Assembly: GCF_003259505.1 (NCBI RefSeq)
Contig: NZ_QLLK01000003.1
Coordinates: 248,001 to 312,000 of the forward strand
Direction of reading: 5' to 3'
Origin: Algoriphagus yeomjeoni
GTDB taxonomy: Bacteria; Bacteroidota; Bacteroidia; Cytophagales; Cyclobacteriaceae
Length of the DNA stretch: 64,000 nt
In this document: positions 26,316 to 35,433 of the stretch, piece after piece
How the letters are laid out: every line of letters begins with the position of its first letter
How positions within the stretch are numbered: the first letter of the stretch is position 1
Notes under the pieces: model-generated
Database searches by the model: none
The model's input: only the letters and a program-made list of their open reading frames with translations
Told to the model about the DNA's origin: nothing
Made by a program: the position numbers and the translations under genes

Positions 26316-27333
26316 AAGTTGGGTTTTTGCTTTTCTACTTTGTCTTTCTTGCCAGAATCAGCAGAAGATAGGTGTAGAAGAAAAGCAAATTCTTGCTAAA
26401 TCAGATTCATTGGTAGTTGACCAAATTATAGATTCAGTATTTTATTTTGCTGATGATTTTTCTGAATGGGTGAATTACCAGTCTGTTCAAGATGTTGACT
26501 TTTTTCATATTCTGGGTAGGGGAGAATTGATCTTCAGCAAGGGGAAAGGCAACTTTGACATATTGTCAATGATGAAGCCAGACACTTTGGGAGGTTCTGT
26601 AATCAGGAGAAATTTCTACTCACGTCCTGACTTTACTAATGCAGGATTGTATTACCTGCGAAGTCCAAACGAGTTTGTGAAATTATCCTGGGAGGATGTG
26701 AAGTCTGAAAGTGTATTTTTCCAAAACAATGGATTTTCATCTCATAGTAAAGTTTTCCAGCAAGATGAAAACTCATTTTATTCCATTTCTAGAAACTCAT
26801 CAACCGATGAATGGTGCGTCTGTAAGTTATCATTAGAGGATAAAAAGCTTGAGCCACTCATTGTAATGGATATGAGTGATATTACTCATTTTGACATGAA
26901 TGGTCAGGATATGTATTTGCTTCCTAAAAATTTACCCGAATTTTATAGGCTGAGTTTAGATAATAATTCTTTAGATACATTTAAAATAGAGGGACAGAGG
27001 GTTAGAGATTTCTCACTAAAGGAAGAAAAACCTAGAGATTATTTTTCGCTTTCGATGCGGGATAGAATAAAATATGTTGGTGATAGCAACATTGACTTTC
27101 AATTCATTGATGGATTCATTATACAAATCCTGAAAATTTATAGAGATAGCGGAAGTAATGAGTTTGAAAAGAATTTATTGATTGTCTATAAAAATGGAAA
27201 GATTGTTGAAAAAATTGTTCCTGCTGGTGTTCTCAATTTAGATCAGAACGGCAATGTCCATTTTCTCAAAGAGGTGAATGATCTTACTTATATAATTACA
27301 ACGCCAGTTTTAGATCTCGTCGGTTGGCAATAA
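26272..27333 (+). CDS. Second lipoprotein of the cassette, possibly beta-propeller
   Basis: The 353-residue protein has an N-terminal signal (SWVFAFLLCLSC, cysteine at residue 27 from this start). A soluble body of similar length and composition to its neighbour follows. The two share the plan of lipid anchor, a short Lys/Asp/Ser linker and propeller-like strands, but I cannot align them convincingly. It starts 44 bases inside the preceding gene in another frame; an ATG at 26293 is an alternative. Its stop codon lies at the edge of the right direct repeat, one more sign that the cassette fills the space between the repeats. Confidence 0.72.
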   Translation: MKTKSNLMYSFLKSRSWVFAFLLCLSCQNQQKIGVEEKQILAKSDSLVVDQIIDSVFYFADDFSEWVNYQSVQDVDFFHILGRGELIFSKGKGNFDILSMMKPDTLGGSVIRRNFYSRPDFTNAGLYYLRSPNEFVKLSWEDVKSESVFFQNNGFSSHSKVFQQDENSFYSISRNSSTDEWCVCKLSLEDKKLEPLIVMDMSDITHFDMNGQDMYLLPKNLPEFYRLSLDNNSLDTFKIEGQRVRDFSLKEEKPRDYFSLSMRDRIKYVGDSNIDFQFIDGFIIQILKIYRDSGSNEFEKNLLIVYKNGKIVEKIVPAGVLNLDQNGNVHFLKEVNDLTYIITTPVLDLVGWQ

Positions 27334-27366
27334 AAAAATCCCTCAAACTTTCGCCTGAGGGATTTG
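27332..27366 (-). terminator. typA terminator
   Basis: On the minus strand AAATCCCTCA pairs with TGAGGGATTT and runs into a T-tract, 37 bases after the typA stop codon. Confidence 0.8.
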
Positions 27367-27506
27367 GATATCTTGACTCTAGAATCTTGGTTCTAAAATC
27401 TATTAAGCGTCTTTCTTTGCCATTCTAGTTCTTTCTCCTTCGTCCAAATAGATTTTTCTCATCCGGATAGACTTAGGAGTGATCTCTAGGTACTCATCTT
27501 TTTGGA
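27332..27506 (+). repeat. Right direct repeat: typA terminator and 3' end (intact copy)
   Basis: This is the 175-base partner of 24502-24677. It contains the typA terminator and the last 34 codons of the intact typA gene. Confidence 0.92.
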
Positions 27507-29208
27507 TATATTCCATAGATTCTTCCAGAGAAAACTTCTTAGCTGGTACGATTCTCACGTTGTCATCAGAACCAGAAGCACGCATGTTGGTCAATTTCTT
27601 GCCTTTCTGCACGTTTACCACGATGTCATTGTCACGGGAATTTTCTCCGATCACCTGACCTGTGTAAAGCTCATCTCCTGGATCTACGAAGAAAGTACCT
27701 CTGTCCTGAAGTTTGTCGATCGCATAAGCAGTACACTGTCCGCCTTCCATAGAGATCAATGATCCGTTAGTTCTGCCTGGCATAGTTCCTTTGAAAGGCT
27801 CATAAGCAGTGAATCTGTGGTTCATGATTGCTTCACCCTGCGTAGCAGTAAGCATGTTGTTTCTCAATCCGATCAAACCTCTGGAAGGAATGTTGAATTC
27901 CAAGTGCTGAAGATCGCCTTTTGGCTCCATGATCAGCAATTCACCTTTACGCTGAGTTGCCAATTCAATCACCTTACCTGCAGTCTCCTGAGGTACATCT
28001 ACTACCAAAGTCTCGATAGGCTCGCATTTCACACCATCGATTTCTTTGAAGATCACCTGAGGCTGTCCTACTTGTAGCTCGTAACCTTCTCTTCTCATCG
28101 TTTCGATCAAAACTGACAAGTGAAGAATACCACGTCCGTAAACCAGGAATTTATCCTCAGAATCGGTAGGCTCTACACGAAGTGCCAAGTTTTTCTCAGT
28201 TTCTTTCATCAAACGATCTCTCAAGTGACGGGAAGTCACGAATTTTCCTTCTTTACCGAAGAAAGGAGAGTTGTTGATCGTGAAAAGCATATTCATCGTA
28301 GGCTCATCGATAGAGATTCTAGGAAGAGCTTCTTGATTTTCCACATCAGAGATAGTATCACCGATTTCGAAATCATCGATTCCTGTCACCGCACAAATAT
28401 CACCTGCAAATGCTTCTTCTACACTATTTTTGCCCAAGCCTTCAAATGTGTGAAGTTCTTTCACTTTCATTTTCTTCACTGAGCCATCAGCTTTCATCAA
28501 AGCGATTTGCTGATTTATTTTGATTGTTCCTCTTTTGATTCGACCGATCGCAATACGACCTACGAAGCTGGAGTAATCCAAGGAAGTGATCTGCATCTGA
28601 AGAGTACCTTCTTCAATTTTTGGAGCAGGAATGTGATCAACGATTGCATCCAACAAAGGAATAATAGAATCGGTTGGGTTTTTCCAATCAGGACCCATCC
28701 AATTTTGCTTAGCCGAACCATAAAGCGTCTGGAACTCCAATTGCTCTTCAGTAGCGTCTAGGTTGAACATCAATTCCCATACTGACTCATGAACCTCGTC
28801 AGGGCGACAGTTTTCCTTGTCTACTTTGTTTACCACTACGATAGGAGTCAAGCCTAGGTCTAGCGCCTTACCCAATACAAATCGGGTCTGTGGCATAGGT
28901 CCTTCGAATGCATCCACCAAAAGGATCACCCCATCAGCCATCTTCAATACCCGCTCTACTTCACCACCGAAATCGGCGTGACCAGGAGTGTCAATAATGT
29001 TGATTTTAGTGTCTCTGTAGCGTACAGATACGTTTTTGGATAGGATGGTAATTCCTCTTTCTCGCTCTAGATCATTGTTGTCTAGAATCAAGTCGTCGAA
29101 TTGCTGATTCTCTCTAAAGATCTTGGAAGCGTGGATGATTTTATCCACGAGTGTAGTTTTGCCGTGGTCAACGTGTGCGATGATCGCGATATTCCGAATA
29201 TTCTGCAT
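27403..29208 (-). CDS. typA: Translational GTPase TypA/BipA
   Basis: TypA is a ribosome-binding GTPase of the EF-G family that helps 50S assembly and growth under stress. The 601-residue protein has G1 [10 protein letters not shown] at about 11-20, switch [10 protein letters not shown], and G4 NKVD. Domains II, III and V and the BipA-specific C-terminal domain follow. Length and motifs are complete, so the gene is intact despite the duplication of its 3' end. The start ATG at 29208 lies 20 bases from a good -7 box. Confidence 0.97.
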   Translation of the reverse strand: MQNIRNIAIIAHVDHGKTTLVDKIIHASKIFRENQQFDDLILDNNDLERERGITILSKNVSVRYRDTKINIIDTPGHADFGGEVERVLKMADGVILLVDAFEGPMPQTRFVLGKALDLGLTPIVVVNKVDKENCRPDEVHESVWELMFNLDATEEQLEFQTLYGSAKQNWMGPDWKNPTDSIIPLLDAIVDHIPAPKIEEGTLQMQITSLDYSSFVGRIAIGRIKRGTIKINQQIALMKADGSVKKMKVKELHTFEGLGKNSVEEAFAGDICAVTGIDDFEIGDTISDVENQEALPRISIDEPTMNMLFTINNSPFFGKEGKFVTSRHLRDRLMKETEKNLALRVEPTDSEDKFLVYGRGILHLSVLIETMRREGYELQVGQPQVIFKEIDGVKCEPIETLVVDVPQETAGKVIELATQRKGELLIMEPKGDLQHLEFNIPSRGLIGLRNNMLTATQGEAIMNHRFTAYEPFKGTMPGRTNGSLISMEGGQCTAYAIDKLQDRGTFFVDPGDELYTGQVIGENSRDNDIVVNVQKGKKLTNMRASGSDDNVRIVPAKKFSLEESMEYIQKDEYLEITPKSIRMRKIYLDEGERTRMAKKDA

Positions 29209-29228
29209 GGTTTGCCTGATTGAAGGCG

Positions 29229-29236
29229 CAAAAGTA
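29229..29236 (-). promoter_or_regulatory. Candidate -7 box of typA
   Basis: On the minus strand TACTTTTG matches TAnnTTTG, 20 bases upstream of the typA ATG, so the leader would be very short. A -33 TTTG element is not clear. Confidence 0.5.
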
Positions 29237-29349
29237 CGAATAATATTTTGGAGTAAGGTTATAGAATTGTAAAATCTAAGGTTAAAAGTCTGAAATACCG
29301 TGAATTGAAAAGTGATTCGAGTCTTGTAAAATGTAATGAGAGAATTAGT

Positions 29350-30048
29350 TTATCCCTCATAAATAGCCTGAAGCTTTCTGGTTTCGGCGATGGATCTGTT
29401 GAGAACTTTAGGTATTAAAAAGACTGAGATAAAACTCAGAAAGACAACTATGAGCGTGAGGTAGGTGCTGATACTTTGGAAAGTAAACTCAAGAGAATAA
29501 TTGGGATTCTCAAGAAAACCCATTCCATAGATATTGAATTGGAGCAGTGTATTTAGAATTACAAATGCATTCAATGAGCTTTTAAAGGCGACATAATTCT
29601 TCAGCTTTTTACTGATTTTTCTATAGTGAATAAACATCCCCACAAGACCGGCTAAAAAGAAAACCATTCCCAAAACCGGCAAACTCAATTCATAACCAAA
29701 TGGTCTCGTGTTCACACTCAACCAATACAAAATAAATCCTACAGCAGCTGGGTAGATAATTCTGAAGCTCGTAAAAAACTGTACAAATTCCTCCCAGAAA
29801 AATCTTCGATAACGCCTCTCGATGCTTTTGGTATAAGACTCAGCCAGATCAGAAAACCCAAAAATTCCAAACTCCCCATGCACTTTTCGAAAAGCATCGT
29901 CCAGTGCCATCTCGGGATTTTTCTCCAAAAGCACTTCCACTTTGCAAGCCACATGATCCAAGATCTCGTATTGCAAATCGATCTCAGGATAGCCTTTGTA
30001 GGAAATCAGTTTTTTGAGGGTGGTGATTTGAGAAGGGGATAGTTTCAA
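29350..30048 (-). CDS. Membrane protein of the padR operon (paralog 1)
   Basis: The 232-residue protein has a cytoplasmic N-terminal domain of about 90 residues (MKLSPSQITTLKKLISYKG, then ILDHVACKVE). About four to five transmembrane helices follow. The start is TTG at 30048, overlapping the stop of the preceding gene as TTGA. The head domain is shared with the two genes upstream and recalls the small helical domains of PadR-linked membrane proteins such as DUF1700/HAAS. No function is known. It ends the operon. Confidence 0.7.
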   Translation of the reverse strand: MKLSPSQITTLKKLISYKGYPEIDLQYEILDHVACKVEVLLEKNPEMALDDAFRKVHGEFGIFGFSDLAESYTKSIERRYRRFFWEEFVQFFTSFRIIYPAAVGFILYWLSVNTRPFGYELSLPVLGMVFFLAGLVGMFIHYRKISKKLKNYVAFKSSLNAFVILNTLLQFNIYGMGFLENPNYSLEFTFQSISTYLTLIVVFLSFISVFLIPKVLNRSIAETRKLQAIYEG

Positions 30049-30662
30049 GTTGTCCTAAGTTTTTTGGTTTGCGAAACAACCTCTGAAAGTCCAGCGATAA
30101 ATAGAAGTGAAAGTATAAAAGTGATCAGATAAATTGCAGCAAGAGGTGATAAGCCAAGCCAAACCATGAAATCAAGATTGAGCACAAACTGGGAAATACA
30201 GATCATAAGCCAAAGTGTATTTCCTGCGGATAGTACTTGAGAGTTTTTTAATAACCCGCCCCAAAACCCCAATAGTGCAAAACCTACTGTAGTGCTAATG
30301 AAGATTGTTTTAATATGCTTTTCCGCTACTTCAGGGCTCCAATCAAAAAGATAGATGAAAAATAAGGAAACTGCGAAAAGCGGAATGCTTTTCAATAGAA
30401 TCGATCCTTTCAGCATATTTGAAGCTATAGTTTTAAGAAAGCCTAGGTGAGAGGATATCAAAATCATCCTTTGAAAAGTCGAGGGTTTAATCTCTTTTCT
30501 AACTTCTGACAAAGACCTTTCGAAAGACATTCCTGCTTCCATTGCGTCTTCTACTTTTGACGCCATATGATCGACTAATTCTGCTCTGATATCATCATAA
30601 TAGATATTTCCTCCAGAGAGGGATGACTGTATTTGAGCGATTTGCGAAAGGGAGAGTTTCAT
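30045..30662 (-). CDS. Membrane protein of the padR operon (paralog 2)
   Basis: This 205-residue protein has the same plan as its neighbours. The soluble head MKLSLSQIAQIQSSLSGG with ELVDHMASKVEDAME is very close to that of paralog 1, and about four transmembrane helices follow. It overlaps both neighbours by 4 bases, starting within an ATGA overlap and ending within a TTGA overlap, so translation is probably coupled. The head similarity is visible by eye; the membrane parts have diverged. Confidence 0.7.
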   Translation of the reverse strand: MKLSLSQIAQIQSSLSGGNIYYDDIRAELVDHMASKVEDAMEAGMSFERSLSEVRKEIKPSTFQRMILISSHLGFLKTIASNMLKGSILLKSIPLFAVSLFFIYLFDWSPEVAEKHIKTIFISTTVGFALLGFWGGLLKNSQVLSAGNTLWLMICISQFVLNLDFMVWLGLSPLAAIYLITFILSLLFIAGLSEVVSQTKKLRTT

Positions 30663-31345
30663 ATCAGTGCAGTTTTAGATTTGATCTTCCAGGCTTCATA
30701 AATGCTCAATGAATGTAAAACCATCAAAAAGCAAAAAACTATGCTTAATAGGTTCAGGATTGAATCAGGTATCATTTCTGTCCATCCAAATAGTCTAGGA
30801 ACATTAAGAAAGAGGTTATAAAAGTGAAGTGGGAAGACAATTGAAACCGTCAGTTTTGAATTAAAAATGGAGGTGATTTTTTTCACATGTTTATCTAGAA
30901 GATTCCTAATTGGAGACATTCTCTCACGGTTTTGGTAATTCACGAAAAGCGCGAATCCAGCTAAGTAGACAATCGGTAATCCGAAAAGAAGCAATATCTG
31001 AGCTTTGAAAGTTAGCAAATTGACTAATAGGCTTAGAATAACCACAATTGAAATGGTGAAGATAAACCTTGGCCAAGTAAAATATGATTTGATTACCTGC
31101 CATTGTGTTGAGCGAAGGGAGCTACTGATTGATTTTTCCAGGTCATATTGAAGTTTTTTGCAATAGGAAGAAATCCATTGCTCTTCGAGTTCGGTTAGTT
31201 GCCTTTCGAAATCTGAACTTTCAAACCCCTCCAGATGACTTATATAATGATCATAGATCTCCATTAGAATTTCTGCCGAAGTCAAATCTTTGGCTGCAAT
31301 AGCTCTTTTCACCTGATCAAGTTCCTGTTCTGATAGCCGTCTCAT
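30659..31345 (-). CDS. Membrane protein of the padR operon (paralog 3)
   Basis: The 228-residue protein has a helical cytoplasmic head (MRRLSEQELDQVKRAI, then LMEIYDHYISHLE) and about four transmembrane helices. The head is a more distant version of that in the next two genes; the I.DH motif is common to all three. It lies 13 bases after padR and overlaps the next gene by 4 bases, so one mRNA is likely. Confidence 0.68.
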   Translation of the reverse strand: MRRLSEQELDQVKRAIAAKDLTSAEILMEIYDHYISHLEGFESSDFERQLTELEEQWISSYCKKLQYDLEKSISSSLRSTQWQVIKSYFTWPRFIFTISIVVILSLLVNLLTFKAQILLLFGLPIVYLAGFALFVNYQNRERMSPIRNLLDKHVKKITSIFNSKLTVSIVFPLHFYNLFLNVPRLFGWTEMIPDSILNLLSIVFCFLMVLHSLSIYEAWKIKSKTALI

Positions 31346-31358
31346 AGTTTAAAAAAAA

Positions 31359-31706
31359 TCAAATGTTAAAACCTGGTTTAAGACCTGGAGTCAGAATTCG
31401 CTGAAGGTTTTCTACGAAGCCCTGCAATTCAGACATTTTACTGGTGACTTCCTTTTGACCGTCTTTGGTTAGGCTATAATATTTTCTCACGCGGTTATCC
31501 ACCTGTTGGATCTCAGTACTCAGCAACCCTTCAGCCTCCAATTTGTGTAGTGCAGGGTAGAGCGCACCTTCGGTGATCTTGATCTCACCTTCAGTCAGTT
31601 CTTTTACTCGTTGTGTGATCTCGTAGCCATACATGCGTTCATTCTCCTCCAGAAGCTTGAGAATGATGGTTTGGAGCGAGCCTTTGATTAGATTGTTATT
31701 GGACAT
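31359..31706 (-). CDS. PadR family transcriptional regulator
   Basis: The 115-residue protein is a winged-helix repressor of the PadR family. It has LIKGSLQTIILKLLEENERMYGYEI, described here only by its start MSNNNLIKGSL, then KITEGALYPALHKLEAEGLL and the wing with RKYYSLTKDG. PadR proteins usually repress membrane or transport genes next to them until an inducer binds. It is the first gene of a four-gene operon with three related membrane proteins. The ATG at 31706 is chosen because the longer upstream reading frame runs through the promoter and a repeat. Confidence 0.92.
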   Translation of the reverse strand: MSNNNLIKGSLQTIILKLLEENERMYGYEITQRVKELTEGEIKITEGALYPALHKLEAEGLLSTEIQQVDNRVRKYYSLTKDGQKEVTSKMSELQGFVENLQRILTPGLKPGFNI

Positions 31707-31733
31707 GGGATAGCTGTTTTTACCTAGCTTCTT

Positions 31734-31760
31734 CAAATATATAGAAAAATTATATACATA
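31734..31760 (-). promoter_or_regulatory. Promoter and AT-rich inverted repeat upstream of padR
   Basis: On the minus strand TATATTTG (31741-31734) matches TAnnTTTG and lies 28 bases from the padR ATG. Overlapping it is an inverted arrangement, TATATAG-AAAAAT-TATATA on the plus strand, that could be the PadR operator. Confidence 0.45.
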
Positions 31761-31819
31761 AGAATCTGAGGCATCATTTTTACAGGCATTTGTTAGAAAG
31801 GAATTTTGTAGGATTTTAA

Positions 31820-31893
31820 TGGGCGTTTGATGTTCGATGCCCGATGTTTGATGTCTGGTGCGGCGATCATCGGTCACCCGACATCGGACATCG
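31820..31893 (+). repeat. GATGTCCGATG-type repeat between padR and glsA
   Basis: The stretch contains GTTTGATGTTCGATGCCCGATG and later CACCCGACATCGGACATCGGAC, the same words in both orientations as in the hisH leader (17564-17612). Imperfect pairing between the two halves is possible. Confidence 0.6.
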
Positions 31894-31950
31894 GACTAAT
31901 TATCTAAACAAACTCTTTCTTTCTTTCCTAAATTTCCACACTTTTCAAGA

Positions 31951-32865
31951 ATGGACTACCAGCAGCTAATAGAAGAAGTGTACCAAGAGGTGCAATCAGA
32001 GAACCTAAAAGGTAAAGTGGCTGACTACATTCCTGAAATCGCCAATGTAGATCCAAATCAGTTTGGGATAGCGCTGGTGGATCTGAAAGGGAATGTATAT
32101 GGTGTCGGAGATCATCAGGTCCCCTTTTCTATTCAGAGTATTAGCAAGGTTCATACGCTTACGATGGTTTTTCATCGCTTTAATTCCAAGCTATGGACTC
32201 GGGTGAATGTGGAGCCAAGTGGAGATCCCTTCAATTCCATTGCACAGCTGGAATATGAGAAGGGAATCCCGAGAAACCCATTTATCAACGCAGGAGCTTT
32301 GGTGATCACTGATGCACTGTGTAGCAAGTTCGAAAACCCAATAGATCAAATCACAGACTTCATCAATGAGCTGACAGGGGAAAGCTGCGTTAAAATCAAT
32401 GCAGATGTCAAGAATTCAGAGATGGCGCACGGGGAGCGAAACACAGCTTTGGCTTATTTTCTGAAATCATTCAAGAACTTTGACAATCCAATCGATGAAG
32501 TGCTGGAAGTATATTTTTCCCATTGCGCCATGGAGATGAGTTGCGTAGATCTCGCAAAATCCTTTTCCTTTCTTGCAAATGATGGGTACTCCATTTTTGC
32601 CAACCGTCAGATTCTATCAGAGAGCCATGCAAGACGCGTGAACGCCGTGATGCTAACTTGTGGCTTTTACGATGAAGCAGGTGAATTTGCTTTTAGAGTA
32701 GGGATGCCGGGTAAAAGTGGGGTGGGAGGTGGCGTAGCGGCCGTTATGCCGCATAAGTTTAGCATCGCCGTGTGGAGTCCGGAGTTAAATGAAAAGGGGA
32801 ATTCTGTCAAATCGATTCGGGCTTTAGAGCTTTTGACGGATAAATTAGCCTTCTCCTTATTCTAG
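31951..32865 (+). CDS. glsA: Glutaminase
   Basis: Glutaminase hydrolyses glutamine to glutamate and ammonia in the cytoplasm. The 304-residue protein belongs to the serine-dependent beta-lactamase-like family. The nucleophile motif S-x-x-K is in FSIQSISKVHTL, followed by NPFINAGALV, the NSEMAHGERNTALAY region and the glycine-rich MPGKSGVGGGV near the C terminus. The length is typical. It faces padR across a repeat and overlaps the next gene by 4 bases in convergent orientation. Confidence 0.95.
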   Translation: MDYQQLIEEVYQEVQSENLKGKVADYIPEIANVDPNQFGIALVDLKGNVYGVGDHQVPFSIQSISKVHTLTMVFHRFNSKLWTRVNVEPSGDPFNSIAQLEYEKGIPRNPFINAGALVITDALCSKFENPIDQITDFINELTGESCVKINADVKNSEMAHGERNTALAYFLKSFKNFDNPIDEVLEVYFSHCAMEMSCVDLAKSFSFLANDGYSIFANRQILSESHARRVNAVMLTCGFYDEAGEFAFRVGMPGKSGVGGGVAAVMPHKFSIAVWSPELNEKGNSVKSIRALELLTDKLAFSLF

Positions 32866-33317
32866 ATTTCTACCTTCGCGACCTTGCTGTGTAAGTCACC
32901 CATCATCATCAAAGCAGCAGAACCATACCATTCTTTCAGATCCATTTTCAGTACGCCAGCTTTGATGGCAGGGTCAGATGCGGTAAGTTCTTCAGCCTCT
33001 TCCAGACTTTCAACTGCAAAGAAGAACAGCCCTCTCAATTCCTCATTTCCAAAGAAAGGACCAGCCATTACCATTTTTCCTTCTTTTGCCAAGCGGTTGA
33101 TATTTGCCATGTGCCCAGCTTGAATCTCTGTTCTTTGCTCTTCGGTATAATCCTGAACTCTATCTCCTCGGTAAAGAAAAGCGATGACATATTTCTTCAT
33201 TCCGTATTCATCGGCACCAACTTCGGAAGCAAGAGCTTCGTCATATTTGGCGGTTTGAGCATGTGAATAGGAGGATCCGTAAAGTGAAATAATTAATATA
33301 AATAGAAGCTTTTTCAT
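32862..33317 (-). CDS. Exported YCII-related protein
   Basis: The 151-residue protein has a Sec signal ending SHAQ at about residue 21. A YCII-like ferredoxin-fold domain follows (KKYVIAFLYRGDR, then HMANINRLAKEGKMVMAGPFF and the aspartate region SDPAIKAGVLKMDLKEW). Most YCII proteins are cytoplasmic, so the signal peptide is of note. The catalytic role, if any, is unknown. Its 3' end overlaps glsA by 4 bases. Confidence 0.8.
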   Translation of the reverse strand: MKKLLFILIISLYGSSYSHAQTAKYDEALASEVGADEYGMKKYVIAFLYRGDRVQDYTEEQRTEIQAGHMANINRLAKEGKMVMAGPFFGNEELRGLFFFAVESLEEAEELTASDPAIKAGVLKMDLKEWYGSAALMMMGDLHSKVAKVEI

Positions 33318-34200
33318 AGAGAATTAAGTTTTTAAATGCGTTGCTTTTCTGGAGGAAAGTGAAGCCAAGAATTTGATCGAATGTAGTAATTTATTCCTAA
33401 TTGAATAGGATCTGGTAGAGTGGTTTGGCAAGTCAAAGTTGTAAATATTTCTCGCTCCACTTTGCCCAAATTGGGATTAGATAGGGGCGGATTGAGTATG
33501 GTTCTTACTGTTGATTCAGCTTAATTTTCTCTAGAATCAGAAGGGGAAAATAAATCTTTAACAAGCAAAAGCTAATGGTTTGGCACAGAGTTCTTCACCC
33601 ATTTTCAGTTTTTCAATGAGGTCTAAAGCTTTTCTTTTTGACTTTTGAATAGTTGAAAATAGAAGCAATTTGACAGATAACTAGAAGGGGAAGCTCAGGG
33701 TATTTCGTCTTTTTATTATCACAGATTTCACAATAACTGGGTCTCAAACCTTAACCAACTAGCTAGGATTTAAGCCTACTTTGAAGTAGAAAAGCGATGT
33801 CCCAAATACAGAATATTATACTGTCAGGCATAAGCTCGTTTTCTTACAGCAACTTTCTAGTTCCAAAAAAACGTCTACTTGCTTAGTAATCTTTACTTAG
33901 TATTAAATGCCTTAAGTGATTGATTATATGTGTATTAAAGGTGGTTTAGGGTTAACGTAATTTGCTTGGGCTAAAAAGATTAGATTAGGCTAAAAATCCC
34001 GCATCAATGGTTTGCAGAACTAAGAGGTGTTGGAGAAATTAAAAACTACCTAATTTTAATAATTACCATTAGTAATGTTGTTGTGAGCATTACTCCGAAC
34101 TGTATTTGTTTTATTCGTGTTGAGTCAACTAATGAGTTTTAATTCAGATTTTTTTAATTTTCGCTTTATTAATCCATCTCCCTAACCATTTCAATTTTGT
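33318..34200. other. Long gene-free stretch (about 880 bases)
   Basis: No reading frame longer than a few dozen codons with protein-like composition is visible on either strand. I find no tRNA-like cloverleaf, terminator or clear repeat. A short inverted motif, TTACCATTAGTAATG, occurs near 34060. The stretch may hold decayed coding sequence or an RNA, but nothing positive supports either. Confidence 0.5.
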
Positions 34201-34572
34201 ATGCAATCAACAGCGATCTATAAAATACTTTTGCTTGATGACGATAGGATTCAGAAAATTTTACTTGAGAAAAGACTGATCAAAATTAATCCAGGAATTG
34301 AAATTGTTTATTTTGATATGCCTGATAAAGCCTTAGAATATCTGAAGTCTGAATCTGTGGATTTAATTTTGTCGGATTTGAATTTACCTGAAATGAGTGG
34401 ATGGGAATTCGTGGAAGAGGCTTCTAAATTTAGTCCTGATTCGCGTGTGATTTTACAATCAGGCTCAGTGGACTCGGAGCAATATCAGCGGGCGACTTCG
34501 GATATACGAATTAGTGAAATTTTCGAAAAGCCCTTAAGCGAATCTGACTTGAGAGCAATCCTTGGACTTTGA
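34201..34572 (+). CDS. Single-domain response regulator (CheY-like)
   Basis: The 123-residue protein is a lone receiver domain: acidic pair D13/D14 in LLLDDDR, phospho-acceptor D59 in ILSDLNLPEMSGWEF, S87 in ILQSGS and K110 in IFEKPL. There is no output domain, so it acts by protein contact, probably at the end of a phosphorelay. No kinase is adjacent. It precedes the mlaEFD genes by 60 bases, but a functional link is not shown. Confidence 0.92.
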   Translation: MQSTAIYKILLLDDDRIQKILLEKRLIKINPGIEIVYFDMPDKALEYLKSESVDLILSDLNLPEMSGWEFVEEASKFSPDSRVILQSGSVDSEQYQRATSDIRISEIFEKPLSESDLRAILGL

Positions 34573-34632
34573 ACTATTTTAGAACTATCCTTATCAATAA
34601 TTTAATTAATTTCGAGCCATCAGAAAGAATGT

Positions 34633-35430
34633 ATGACTGAAAAAGCAGAAGATAGAAAGCCCCTGCTTTCAAAGAAAATAGATAAGTTTTTTACCGGACT
34701 GGCGGACGCTTGGAACTTTGTGCGAAGGTTTTTCAAGGAAGTTTTTATACCTCCTTATGAATTTAAAGAGGTGGTGCACCAGTGCTATCGTATTGGTGTA
34801 GAATCATTGCCTTTGATTGCGTTGACTGGATTCATCGTAGGTATTGTGTTTACAAATCAATCCCGACCTTCCTTATCAGAATTTGGTGCAACCTCTTGGC
34901 TGCCTTCTTTGATTTCAATTGCAGTAGTTCGTGCGATGGGTCCATTGGTGACGGCATTAATCGCTGCGGGTAAAGTCGGTTCAAGCATCGGCGCAGAGAT
35001 CGGTTCCATGAAGGTAACCGAGCAGATTGACGCGATGGAAGTTTCGGCTACCAACCCTTTCAAGTTTTTGGTGGTAACTCGCGTATTAGCTACCACCTTT
35101 ATGATTCCTGTGCTGGTAATGTTTACAGATTTTGTAGCCTTGATGGGGTCTTTTCTAAGTGTGAATGCTAACGAAAATGTGAGTATGCTCACCTTTTTCA
35201 TTCAGGTTTTTGATGCAATCAGTTTTCTGGATATCATTTCATCCGTGTTGAAGGCATTGCTCTTTGGCTTCACTATAGGAATAGTAGGATGTTATAAAGG
35301 ATATAATTCTTCCAAAGGAACAGAGGGCGTTGGCCGTGCAGCAAATGCTGCGGTGGTCATGGCGATGTTCCTGATATTTATTGAAGAGCTACTGGTTCTT
35401 CAGATTGTGAATGCAATTCGAATGATGTAA
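34633..35430 (+). CDS. mlaE: MlaE-type ABC transporter permease
   Basis: The 265-residue protein is the permease of a phospholipid/retrograde lipid transport system at the inner membrane. After a cytoplasmic, amphipathic N terminus (residues 1-45) there are five to six hydrophobic helices and the conserved region GPLVTALIAAGKVGSSIGAE with MKVTEQIDAMEVSA. This is the characteristic MlaE cytoplasmic loop. It is followed 3 bases later by mlaF and then mlaD. Confidence 0.93.
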   Translation: MTEKAEDRKPLLSKKIDKFFTGLADAWNFVRRFFKEVFIPPYEFKEVVHQCYRIGVESLPLIALTGFIVGIVFTNQSRPSLSEFGATSWLPSLISIAVVRAMGPLVTALIAAGKVGSSIGAEIGSMKVTEQIDAMEVSATNPFKFLVVTRVLATTFMIPVLVMFTDFVALMGSFLSVNANENVSMLTFFIQVFDAISFLDIISSVLKALLFGFTIGIVGCYKGYNSSKGTEGVGRAANAAVVMAMFLIFIEELLVLQIVNAIRMM

Positions 35431-35433
35431 GCC

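Noticed and set aside
33318..34200. tRNA or riboswitch in the large empty stretch
   Set aside because: I could find no T-loop GTTCGA-type sequence or known riboswitch core by eye.
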